Shown here one piece after another: positions 33,837-40,063 of a DNA stretch of 40,063 nt. Origin of the DNA: Lachnospiraceae bacterium UBA3689 (lineage in GTDB: Bacteria > Bacillota > Clostridia > Lachnospirales > Lachnospiraceae). A program made the position numbers and the translations under genes. Each line of letters starts with the position of its first letter. Positions within the stretch are counted from its first letter, which is position 1. The notes below the pieces were generated by a model. That model saw only the letters and a list, made by a program, of their open reading frames with translations, did not search any database and was not told the origin of the DNA. The DNA lies in assembly GCA_002371465.1 (NCBI GenBank), contig DFIU01000025.1, positions 1 to 40,063 on the forward strand. The letters are read 5' to 3'.

Positions 33837-33869
33837 ATGGATCCCCTCCTTCTTTACCACCTTGCCCCG

Positions 33870-34526
33870 TCACTTATCACCGAAGCATCTTTGAATATCT
33901 TTTTGACTTGCCAGAACCAACATGGTCTGTCCCTCTTCGAGGAAGAATTCCGTCCCGACCGCAATCTCCATGTTGTCGCCGTCCTTGACCGCCATGATGT
34001 TGATGTTGTATTTCTTTCTGACATCCAGTTCGCCGATGGTCTTGCCGACCCAGCTGCCCGGCACAAGAACTTCAAAGATCGCGTACTCATCAGTCAGCTC
34101 CAGGTAGTCGAAAATGTTGTCCGATCCGACCCGCATGGCTGTCCAGTTGGCCATCTGCTTCTCCGGATAGACGATCTCATCCGCCCCGTTTCTTAATAAG
34201 AGGCGTTCCTGCGTATCCTTGGAGGCTCTGGAAATAACCTTGGCGGCCCCCAGATCCTTCAAAAGGGAGGTCGTCTCGATGGAGGCGAGGACGTCATCCC
34301 CGATTGCAACGACACAACCGTCAAAATTGGCGACGCCCAGGGTCTTTAAAAATTCCGGATCGGTGGAATCCCCCACGATGGCGTTGGTCACATAGGGGGC
34401 GACCGCCGAAACCCGTTCCTCATTGTTGTCGACCGCCATCACCTGGACATTCATATCGTTGAGCCGCTTGGCAATCCGAAAGCCGAATCTGCCGCAGCCA
34501 ATCATTAAAATTGTTTTCATCATCAT
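33870..34526 (-). CDS. trkA: TrkA/KtrA-type potassium uptake regulatory subunit
   Basis: This 218 aa cytoplasmic protein has one RCK unit: an N-terminal NAD(H)-binding Rossmann domain (GCGRFGFRIA, with the acid in AVDNNEE) and a C-terminal TrkA_C domain (about 135-215). Single-RCK length matches KtrA or half of E. coli TrkA (458 aa). It gates the TrkH channel in response to nucleotide or cyclic-di-AMP binding. It begins with three consecutive Met codons after GAGGTG and lies 11 bp after trkH. Confidence 0.94.
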   Translation of the reverse strand: MMMKTILMIGCGRFGFRIAKRLNDMNVQVMAVDNNEERVSAVAPYVTNAIVGDSTDPEFLKTLGVANFDGCVVAIGDDVLASIETTSLLKDLGAAKVISRASKDTQERLLLRNGADEIVYPEKQMANWTAMRVGSDNIFDYLELTDEYAIFEVLVPGSWVGKTIGELDVRKKYNINIMAVKDGDNMEIAVGTEFFLEEGQTMLVLASQKDIQRCFGDK

Positions 34527-34537
34527 TATTCACCTCT

Positions 34538-35869
34538 TCATCCAACTGTTATCTTTTCCGGGACGAACCGGGAGTTGCCGCTGCTCATGGCCGGCAGGGC
34601 CGCAAAGATCAGTGTCAGACCTCCCACTCTTCCAAAGTACATAAGCAGTATGAGGATCAGATCCGAAGCCGCCGACAGGGTGGGCGTCACGCCCAGGGTC
34701 AGACCGACCGTTCCGATCGCGGATGCCGTCTCAAAGAGACAGGTCAGCACCGGCAGCCCCTCAATCCGGCTGATCATAAAGCCTCCCAAAAGGAAGAGAA
34801 TCAGGTAGAGTAAAAAGACCGAAACCGCATTTCTTACGATGTCATCCTCGATTCGCCTGCCGAAACAGACGGTATCCCGCTGCCGCCGCCAGACGGCTGT
34901 CACCGCCATAATAAGGATCGAAACAGTCGTAACCTTCATGCCGCCCGCCGTCGATCCCGGAGCGCCTCCGGTCAGCATCAGCATAATCAAAAGGCTCTGC
35001 CCCACATCCGTCATCTTAGTCAGATCGACAGAATTAAAACCGGCTGTTCTGGGCGTCACCGCCTGAAAGAAGGAGGATAAGATCCGCTCGCCGACCGGCT
35101 GGTTGGAAAATTCTCCGAAGAAAAAGTAAACCGCCGGAACCAGGATCAAAATAAGGGTCGCTGTCAGGATCACCTTGGTCTGCATCCTGTATTTTCGGAT
35201 CTGCCCCCGATTGGCGAGGATGTCGTTCCAGGTCAGAAACCCCAGGCCCCCGCTGACGATAAGCGCCATAACCGCGATCAGGATCACCGGGCTTGCGGAA
35301 TAAGAAGTCAGGGACGAATAGGGGGACCGGACGCCAATCAGATCAAATCCCGCATTGCAAAAAGCGGAAATCGAGTGAAAGGCTGCGTACCAGAGCCCTT
35401 TTGCAATTCCGAAATCCCGGATAAAGACCGGCGCCATGACTGCCATGCCGACAAGCTCGGCAATGAACACGACTTTAAAAATAAAACGCGCCAGCCTGAC
35501 AATACCGCCGACCTGGGGTGCCGACAGGGCATCCTGCATGGTGCTTCTTTGCATTAAGGAAATCTTCCGTCCCGCCAACATGGCGATCGCGGACGCTATC
35601 AGCACGACGCCCATGCCGCCGGCCTGGATCAGGGTCAGGATGACCGCCTGACCGAAAGTGGACCAGCCGGTCGCCGTATCCCGAACCACCAGCCCTGTCA
35701 CGCAGACAGCGGAAGTCGAGGTAAAGAGGGCGGTCAGGATGCCGGCGCTTTTGCCATCCCTGGAAGCGATGGGGAGCATCAGGATCAGCGCTCCCACCAG
35801 GATCAATCCGGCAAAGCCAAAGACAATCACCTGGAAGCTATTCATTTTTTTTCCGTGAAGCAGTTCCAT
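34538..35869 (-). CDS. trkH: TrkH/KtrB-type potassium channel subunit
   Basis: The 443 aa membrane protein contains the four pore loops with filter glycines seen as STSAVCVTGL, SISAFCNAGF, TPRTAGFNS and SAIGTVGLT. It mediates potassium uptake (possibly with sodium or protons) together with TrkA. Length is closer to KtrB than to E. coli TrkH (483 aa). The start is at the ATG 7 nt after AAAGGA; 15 upstream codons in frame are probably untranslated. It is the first gene of the trkH-trkA-small protein-kdpD-kdpE operon. Confidence 0.94.
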   Translation of the reverse strand: MELLHGKKMNSFQVIVFGFAGLILVGALILMLPIASRDGKSAGILTALFTSTSAVCVTGLVVRDTATGWSTFGQAVILTLIQAGGMGVVLIASAIAMLAGRKISLMQRSTMQDALSAPQVGGIVRLARFIFKVVFIAELVGMAVMAPVFIRDFGIAKGLWYAAFHSISAFCNAGFDLIGVRSPYSSLTSYSASPVILIAVMALIVSGGLGFLTWNDILANRGQIRKYRMQTKVILTATLILILVPAVYFFFGEFSNQPVGERILSSFFQAVTPRTAGFNSVDLTKMTDVGQSLLIMLMLTGGAPGSTAGGMKVTTVSILIMAVTAVWRRQRDTVCFGRRIEDDIVRNAVSVFLLYLILFLLGGFMISRIEGLPVLTCLFETASAIGTVGLTLGVTPTLSAASDLILILLMYFGRVGGLTLIFAALPAMSSGNSRFVPEKITVG

Positions 35870-35923
35870 TTTGCGGTCCTTTCTTTTTTCTGTCTTCATT
35901 TTCACATGGACCACATAAAGTTG

Positions 35924-35963
35924 GTGTTAAGGAAATCGGGATCGTATTAAGATTGTATTAAGA
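35924..35963. promoter_or_regulatory. Direct repeats upstream of trkH, candidate KdpE box
   Basis: GTATTAAGA occurs at 35944-35952 and 35955-35963, exactly 11 bp apart. A weaker copy, GTGTTAAGG, lies at 35924-35932. An 11-bp repeat period is the normal pattern for OmpR/PhoB-family regulators, to which the KdpE encoded in this operon belongs. The block lies about 55-95 bp before the trkH start. Confidence 0.55.
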
Positions 35964-36068
35964 TACATGGGAAAGAATTGCAGGTAAGACCTGTCCGACT
36001 GGACTGAGTGGATAGCTGTAAGATGTAACTTCATACAAAATCAACGATGGACAAAAGACAAACAGTAC

Positions 36069-36101
36069 AAAAAAGAAGCCTCTGCCTAAGCAAAGACTTC
36101 T
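36069..36101 (-). terminator. Rho-independent terminator of tRNA-Trp
   Basis: A 12-bp stem with two wobble pairs (36090-36101 with 36074-36085) and a TTAG loop is followed on the minus strand by TTTTTT. It starts about 10 nt after the tRNA 3' end. Confidence 0.85.
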
Positions 36102-36111
36102 CAATAAGGAG

Positions 36112-36182
36112 CAGGGGAAGAGGGAGTCGAACCCCCATTGACGGTTTTGGAGACCGCTCTCCTACCATTAGAGGATTCCCCT
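36112..36182 (-). tRNA. trnW: tRNA-Trp (anticodon CCA)
   Basis: The 71-nt minus-strand gene folds as a cloverleaf. A perfect 7-bp acceptor stem (AGGGGAA with TTCCCCT), a short D arm, anticodon stem GCGGT/ACCGT with loop CTCCAAA, and a T arm with TTCGACT loop are all present. The anticodon CCA reads UGG. The discriminator is G, as in bacterial tRNA-Trp. The 3' CCA is not encoded and must be added after transcription. Confidence 0.95.
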
Positions 36183-36184
36183 AC

Positions 36185-36214
36185 TTGTTCTTGCGAACAA
36201 AAAATATTCTAGCA
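36185..36214 (-). promoter_or_regulatory. Extended -10 promoter and leader hairpin of tRNA-Trp
   Basis: On the minus strand TGC-TAGAAT (36206-36214) forms an extended -10. No good -35 is seen. The short leader contains TTGTTC/GAACAA (36185-36200) around a GCAA tetraloop, which would fold just before the mature 5' end cut by RNase P. Confidence 0.45.
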
Positions 36215-36374
36215 TAGTTCTGCAAAAAACGAAAGCATTTTTTTCGATTTCTCCTCTTGAATTGCGCCAAATTTCAGATTTCCGTCAACAAAGAAGAGGA
36301 TTTATGGTATGCTATACGCTATCGGATTCATTGGGCAAAATGCATTTTCTAAGCAGATATTTAGGAGGCTTTCC

Positions 36375-37190
36375 ATGAAGATCGCAATGGCGCAGATGTC
36401 GATGACAAATGATAGAACAAAAAATCTGAACCGGTCTCTTGACTATATCAGGCAGGCGGAACATACCGACCTCCTCTTCTTTCCGGAGGTTCAGTTGACT
36501 CCCTTCTTCGCTCAATACCATGCCGCGGAACTTCAGGATCAGACCGGGCTGACCGTGGACGATATCGTCACCTCTCCCGAGGAGGACGTCCTGCGCCGCT
36601 TCCGGACTGCCGCTGCCGACGCCGGAATCTATGTCTCGCCCAACATTTACCTCAGGCAGGAGGACGGAGCTTACGACACATCCCTTCTGATCGATCCCTG
36701 GGGCAAGGTCATCGGGGACGCGGAGATGGTCCACGTCGTCAGTGCCCCTCATTTCTATGAAACCGAATACTATACGCCGTCCAGAAATGGCTTTGAAGTC
36801 TTCGACACCCGCTTCGGGAAAATCGGCATCGTGATCTGCTTCGACCGCCATCTGCCGGAGAGCATTCGGTCCTGCGCCGCTCAGGGGGCGGACCTGGTCA
36901 TCATCCCGACAGCCAATATCAAGGCAGAGCCGATCGACGTCTTCCGCGCGGAGCTGATCGCCGCTGCCTACCAGAACACGGTCTGCATCGCCATGTGCAA
37001 CCGGGTCGGTTTAGAGGGCGATATGGACTTCGCCGGTCACTCCCTGGTGGTCGACTGCAATGGGCAGATCCTGCTGGAAGCGGACGACCAGGAAGCTCTT
37101 TTGACCTGCGATATCGACTTATCCTGCGTGGAAGAGGCGAGGACGGCTCGTCCCTATCTAGACGTCCGCCGGCCGGCTATGTACCACTGA
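36375..37190 (+). CDS. Nitrilase-superfamily carbon-nitrogen hydrolase with altered catalytic lysine
   Basis: This 271 aa protein has the nitrilase fold. The start is at the ATG 6 nt after AGGAGG, 22 codons inside a longer frame. Of the Glu-Lys-Cys triad, Glu38 (FFPE) and Cys155 (VICFDRH) are clear. The lysine normally found just before M-V-H in this subgroup reads Glu117 (GDAEMVH), one base change from Lys. The C-terminal half (LPESIRSCAAQGADLVIIPTA) is typical of N-carbamyl-amino-acid or carbamoylputrescine amidase relatives. Substrate unknown; activity may be lost or changed. A gap of 45 bp with a small hairpin leads to the TtcA gene. Confidence 0.88.
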   Translation: MKIAMAQMSMTNDRTKNLNRSLDYIRQAEHTDLLFFPEVQLTPFFAQYHAAELQDQTGLTVDDIVTSPEEDVLRRFRTAAADAGIYVSPNIYLRQEDGAYDTSLLIDPWGKVIGDAEMVHVVSAPHFYETEYYTPSRNGFEVFDTRFGKIGIVICFDRHLPESIRSCAAQGADLVIIPTANIKAEPIDVFRAELIAAAYQNTVCIAMCNRVGLEGDMDFAGHSLVVDCNGQILLEADDQEALLTCDIDLSCVEEARTARPYLDVRRPAMYH

Positions 37191-37196
37191 AATCAA

Positions 37197-37215
37197 AAGC
37201 AGAGTTCGTCTGCTT
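37197..37215 (+). terminator. Small hairpin between the nitrilase and TtcA genes
   Basis: AAGCAGA and TCTGCTT pair perfectly around a 5-nt loop, seven nt after the stop codon. No U-run follows, so it is at best a weak terminator. Confidence 0.3.
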
Positions 37216-37235
37216 CTGTCAACATTGAGGAATCT

Positions 37236-38084
37236 ATGTCAAAACGAAAAGAACTGGAACTTTATCAAAAGATTGAACGCAGCATCATCACCAAATACAG
37301 AAAAACCCTCTGGCACCCCTTTATCGACGCCGTCGCAAAATATCAGCTGATCAACGAAGGCGATAAGATCTGTGTCTGCATCTCGGGCGGCAAGGATTCT
37401 TTCTGCATGGCCAAGCTGATCCAGGAACTGCATGCCCACGGAAATGTTCATTTCGATGTGGTCTACCTGGTCATGGACCCCGGCTACAACGAGATCAACC
37501 GTGCCAAGATCGAGCGCAACGCTGCCCTCCTCCATGTGCCGGTCGAGATCTTTACCTCCAACATTTTCGACGTCGCCAATTCCCAGGACCGCAGTCCCTG
37601 CTACCTCTGCGCCAAGATGCGCCGGGGCTGGCTCTACAACAAGGCAAAGGAGCTGGGCTGCAACAAGATCGCCCTGGGTCACCATTTTAACGATGTCATC
37701 GAGACCACCGTCATGAGTATGTTCTACTCCTCCCAGATTCGTGGCATGATGCCCAAGCTCTACAGCGATAATTTTGAAGGGATGGAGCTGATCCGTCCCA
37801 TGTACAAGGTCCACGAGGACGCCATCATTTCCTGGAAAAATTACAACGATCTCGAATTTATCCAGTGCGCCTGCCGCTTTACGGAAAATTGTTCCACCTT
37901 AAAAAGCGGTAAAAGTATATCCAAGAGACAGGAAATCAAGCAGCTGATCAAGCGGCTGAAGCAGGATACACCCGATCTCGATCAAAGCATCTTCAACGCG
38001 ATTCACTCCATCCAGCTCGACACCCTGCCGGGCTGGACCTATCGCGGAGAAGACCACAGTTTTCTGGAACATTACGATTTATGA
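37236..38084 (+). CDS. ttcA: tRNA 2-thiocytidine biosynthesis protein TtcA family
   Basis: This 282 aa ATP pyrophosphatase family protein carries the PP-loop SGGKDS (50-55) and the cysteines of the iron-sulfur site: Cys122 and Cys125 (PCYLCAKMRRG) and Cys211/Cys213 (QCACRF). TtcA activates C32 of certain tRNAs with ATP and inserts sulfur using a [4Fe-4S] cluster. LGHHFNDVIET is a further TtcA/TilS block. GAGGAA precedes the ATG. Firmicute relatives are often labelled only as 'tRNA 2-thiocytidine biosynthesis TtcA family', and the target base may differ from that in E. coli. Confidence 0.9.
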   Translation: MSKRKELELYQKIERSIITKYRKTLWHPFIDAVAKYQLINEGDKICVCISGGKDSFCMAKLIQELHAHGNVHFDVVYLVMDPGYNEINRAKIERNAALLHVPVEIFTSNIFDVANSQDRSPCYLCAKMRRGWLYNKAKELGCNKIALGHHFNDVIETTVMSMFYSSQIRGMMPKLYSDNFEGMELIRPMYKVHEDAIISWKNYNDLEFIQCACRFTENCSTLKSGKSISKRQEIKQLIKRLKQDTPDLDQSIFNAIHSIQLDTLPGWTYRGEDHSFLEHYDL

Positions 38085-38123
38085 TTGGTCCGGGCTGTTC
38101 TTTACTCAAGATGGTCTGCGCCG

Positions 38124-39560
38124 TCAGCCGCCTGTCACTTCCCGGGTCGGCATCGGTCCGACCGGCTGATCCTCGCTGTAGTAGACAACGACCGGATAAC
38201 CGATCTCCATGGTCTCATAGATGGTCTTTGAGGCGTCGAGCGGCGTATTGACGCAGCCGTGGGATCCATCCGTCTTAAAGATCTGACCGCCGAAAGAGCT
38301 TCTCCAGCTGGCATTGTGGATACCGCAGCCGCCGTTAAAGGGCATCCAGTAGGTGACATCCACATTGGTCGTCTTAAAATGTGCCGGCGACTTCTTGGCG
38401 TCAATCGCCCAGACGCTGCCGGACGGAGTTGCCATGCCGGCGGCTTCATTTCCGGTCACCACGTCGGTCTCCACGATCTGCCTGCCGTCCTTGTAGCACC
38501 ACATCTTCTGCTGGGAAATATTGACTTCCACATAAGTCCCGCCAATATCATTTTCACCACGGTCCTCCGCGCTGTATTGGTAGACCGCCTGCGCGTCGCC
38601 ATTTGCCTGACCGGTCTTGATGGCTTCGATCATGGCCGCCCCGGTCCTGTCCTCATCCATCGCCCAGCCATAATCTCCGCCTCCAGCCAGATGGATGGTC
38701 CTGCCGGAATGAGTCTTAAAATCACGCGCCAGACCGAAGGTATCGGTATCGTGTGCCATCTGATCGGCGAATGCCACAGCTTTTGAAGCGTCCAGATCGT
38801 AGGAGCCGTCGTCCTTTTTGACCATCCAGCCGGCAATCATACCGGAATCCACGATATAGGTCTTGCCCCTTAAATGGTAGGTCTGTGTAGCAGCAATCCA
38901 GCCGTTGTACTGATCCGCCTGCGCCTGCAGCGCATTCTTATCGGCGGGCTGAGTGATAGTCTCATAGAGCCCCGCCTTGTCAAAGTCAATGGAAGTTTCC
39001 TTCTTTAAAACCGCCTGCCTGACCGCTTCAACAGTCTCATCGACTTTTAATTTCGAGCCGTCATCACCGTCCGATACGGAGAAAGTCGAGCCGTCAAAAG
39101 ACAACGCCGCATCGACCGGCGCTTTCATATGTTCTTCCTGAAAACCGGTCAGTCCCTCGACTGCATTTTTCAGCTTGTCCTCATTGACATCGAACTTGAC
39201 ATCGACGGTCAGGTTCTTTCTGCCGGACAGTTCCCGGAACCACAGCCCGCTGTCCTGGTCCTTCAGCAGCTTTTCGAGCCCGCCGTCATCCCGATAGGAG
39301 ATGCCCAACGCCGTCGATCCCAAAGATTCATTTAAATTGTCGCGTTCCGCAATCGCCAGTTCATAGTCATTGACGTCATCTTCCAGCTCTTTTTTGACCT
39401 CTTCCGCGGTACGGTTGGATGCCGCATGACCGTTGACATAGGTCCCCGGCAGAAAATGAGTCGAATACCGGCTTCTGCCTGCCCCATAGACCCCTGCTCC
39501 CAGGAGAATGATGGCTGCCGGTATGGCGATCAATAAGGTTGTTTTTGTCTTTCGTTTCAA
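38124..39560 (-). CDS. L,D-transpeptidase (YkuD domain) with peptidoglycan-binding region
   Basis: This 478 aa protein has one N-terminal membrane helix (about 6-27), so it is anchored with its bulk outside. A PG_binding_4-like region (about 55-270, two alpha/beta repeats) precedes the YkuD catalytic domain (about 345-465) with the active site SHGCVNTP (Cys436) and upstream histidine in CGIHNASW. It makes 3-3 cross-links in peptidoglycan or attaches proteins to it. The start codon is TTG, supported by AAGGGT 7 nt upstream. Its stop lies 39 bp from the convergent ttcA end, with no clear terminator between. Confidence 0.93.
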   Translation of the reverse strand: MKRKTKTTLLIAIPAAIILLGAGVYGAGRSRYSTHFLPGTYVNGHAASNRTAEEVKKELEDDVNDYELAIAERDNLNESLGSTALGISYRDDGGLEKLLKDQDSGLWFRELSGRKNLTVDVKFDVNEDKLKNAVEGLTGFQEEHMKAPVDAALSFDGSTFSVSDGDDGSKLKVDETVEAVRQAVLKKETSIDFDKAGLYETITQPADKNALQAQADQYNGWIAATQTYHLRGKTYIVDSGMIAGWMVKKDDGSYDLDASKAVAFADQMAHDTDTFGLARDFKTHSGRTIHLAGGGDYGWAMDEDRTGAAMIEAIKTGQANGDAQAVYQYSAEDRGENDIGGTYVEVNISQQKMWCYKDGRQIVETDVVTGNEAAGMATPSGSVWAIDAKKSPAHFKTTNVDVTYWMPFNGGCGIHNASWRSSFGGQIFKTDGSHGCVNTPLDASKTIYETMEIGYPVVVYYSEDQPVGPMPTREVTGG

Positions 39561-39623
39561 GTCTTTACCCTTCGTTTCTCAAAAAAGATTTTCTCAAACA
39601 TTAAAGTTCCCTTGCCTGAAGTT

Positions 39624-39646
39624 GGCGCCGCCCTTTCGGCGGCACC
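39624..39646 (-). terminator. Hairpin directly after the flavoprotein stop codon
   Basis: On the minus strand GGTGCCGCC and GGCGGCGCC pair over 9 bp (one wobble), while the plus strand has a mismatch, so it suits the minus transcript. No U-run follows, so termination is uncertain. Confidence 0.4.
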
Positions 39647-40063
39647 TTATAGCCCCTCCATAACACGGCGGGCGGCAAAGACGCCCGACGCGGACGCGTG
39701 GCTGAGCGAATGGGTCACGCCGCTGCCGTCCCCGATCACATAGAGCCCCTTGTAGGGAGTCTCCAGGTTCTCGTCAAGGTCGACCTCCATGTTGTAGAAC
39801 TTGACCTCGACGCCGTAGAGCAGGGTGTCATCATTTGCCGTTCCCGGCGCGATCTTATCAAGAGCGTAGATCATTTCGATGATGCCGTCAAGGATTCGCT
39901 TGGGCAGAACCAGACTCAGATCACCGGGCGTGGCGCTTAAGGTCGGCTGAACCGTACTCTCCGCGATCCGCTTCTCATTGCTCCGTCTGCCGCGCTCCAG
40001 ATCACCGAACCGCTGCACAATGACGCCGCCGCCCAACATATTGGACAGGCGGGCGATGCTCTC
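39647..40063 (-). CDS. FAD-dependent oxidoreductase, C-terminal part (runs off the window)
   Basis: Only the last 138 residues are visible; the frame is open to the window edge and the start lies beyond 40063. The piece ends with GLYVIGDGSGVTHSLSHASASGVFAARRVMEGL-type sequence, the C-terminal FAD-binding signature of the uncharacterised flavoprotein dehydrogenase group COG2509. Blocks such as FGDLERGRRS and QPTLSATPGDLS fit that group. The physiological substrate of this family is not known. A hairpin follows the stop codon at once, and the L,D-transpeptidase gene begins 87 bp downstream on the same strand. Confidence 0.85.
   Translation of the reverse strand, partial: ESIARLSNMLGGGVIVQRFGDLERGRRSNEKRIAESTVQPTLSATPGDLSLVLPKRILDGIIEMIYALDKIAPGTANDDTLLYGVEVKFYNMEVDLDENLETPYKGLYVIGDGSGVTHSLSHASASGVFAARRVMEGL

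Noticed and set aside
36112..36182. tRNA-Gly (anticodon TCC) reading
   Set aside because: Shifting the anticodon loop by one base breaks the stem. The 7-nt loop CTCCAAA gives CCA (Trp), and the discriminator G agrees.
1..40063. Mobile elements, CRISPR array, or a defence system
   Set aside because: No transposase, integrase, phage gene, regularly spaced repeat or defence-type protein was found. The gene content is metabolic and housekeeping throughout.

Overview
The window looks like a chromosome segment of a Bacillota bacterium, most likely an anaerobic clostridial or Lachnospiraceae-type organism. The reasons are near-perfect AAGGAGG ribosome-binding sites before most genes, lipobox-type sugar-binding proteins, DeoR/GntR/ROK sugar regulators, a TrkH/TrkA plus KdpD/KdpE potassium cluster of Gram-positive type, and a tRNA-Trp with no encoded CCA. 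The genus cannot be named from the sequence alone. No phage, insertion sequence, CRISPR array or rRNA was seen.

Region 1 (1-8.9 kb) is an L-ascorbate locus. A minus-strand operon, read from 5622 down to 25, encodes ascorbate-6-phosphate lactonase (ulaG), PTS IIA (ulaC), IIC (ulaA) and IIB (ulaB), a DeoR-family regulator and a cytoplasmic beta-propeller-like protein of unknown role. An AT-rich control region (5623-6219) separates it from plus-strand genes for a duplicated membrane protein, L-xylulose-5-P 3-epimerase (ulaE) and L-ribulose-5-P 4-epimerase (ulaF). The decarboxylase UlaD, which should act between UlaG and UlaE, is not in the window.

Region 2 (8.9-19.2 kb) is an ABC-importer sugar or sugar-acid module on the minus strand. 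It encodes a binding lipoprotein, two RbsC-type permeases flanking an RbsA-type double ATPase, a PF04909-type amidohydrolase, two D-2-hydroxyacid dehydrogenases and a kinase resembling L-xylulokinase (LyxK). A divergent GntR-family regulator faces it. The control region carries two identical ATGTATACAT palindromes 168 bp apart. A LyxK-like kinase beside UlaE/UlaF recalls the E. coli yia/sgb pathway, so this may be a second entry route into L-xylulose-5-P or 3-keto-L-gulonate-6-P. That is inference.

Region 3 (19.4-30.6 kb) is a second ABC module on the minus strand: short-chain dehydrogenase, binding lipoprotein, double ATPase, one permease, FGGY kinase, zinc alcohol dehydrogenase and a mannitol-dehydrogenase/UxuB-family enzyme. 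A divergent ROK regulator probably controls it. Three oxidoreductases plus a kinase suggest a polyol or aldonate substrate.

Region 4 (30.6-36.1 kb) is a potassium operon, trkH-trkA-small basic membrane protein-kdpD-kdpE, with a KdpD that lacks the usual N-terminal sensor domain and no kdpFABC pump. An 11-bp-period direct repeat lies upstream.

Region 5 (36.1-40.06 kb) holds tRNA-Trp with a strong terminator, a nitrilase-family hydrolase whose catalytic lysine appears replaced, a TtcA-type tRNA thiolase, a YkuD L,D-transpeptidase, and the 3' end of a flavoprotein that runs off the window.
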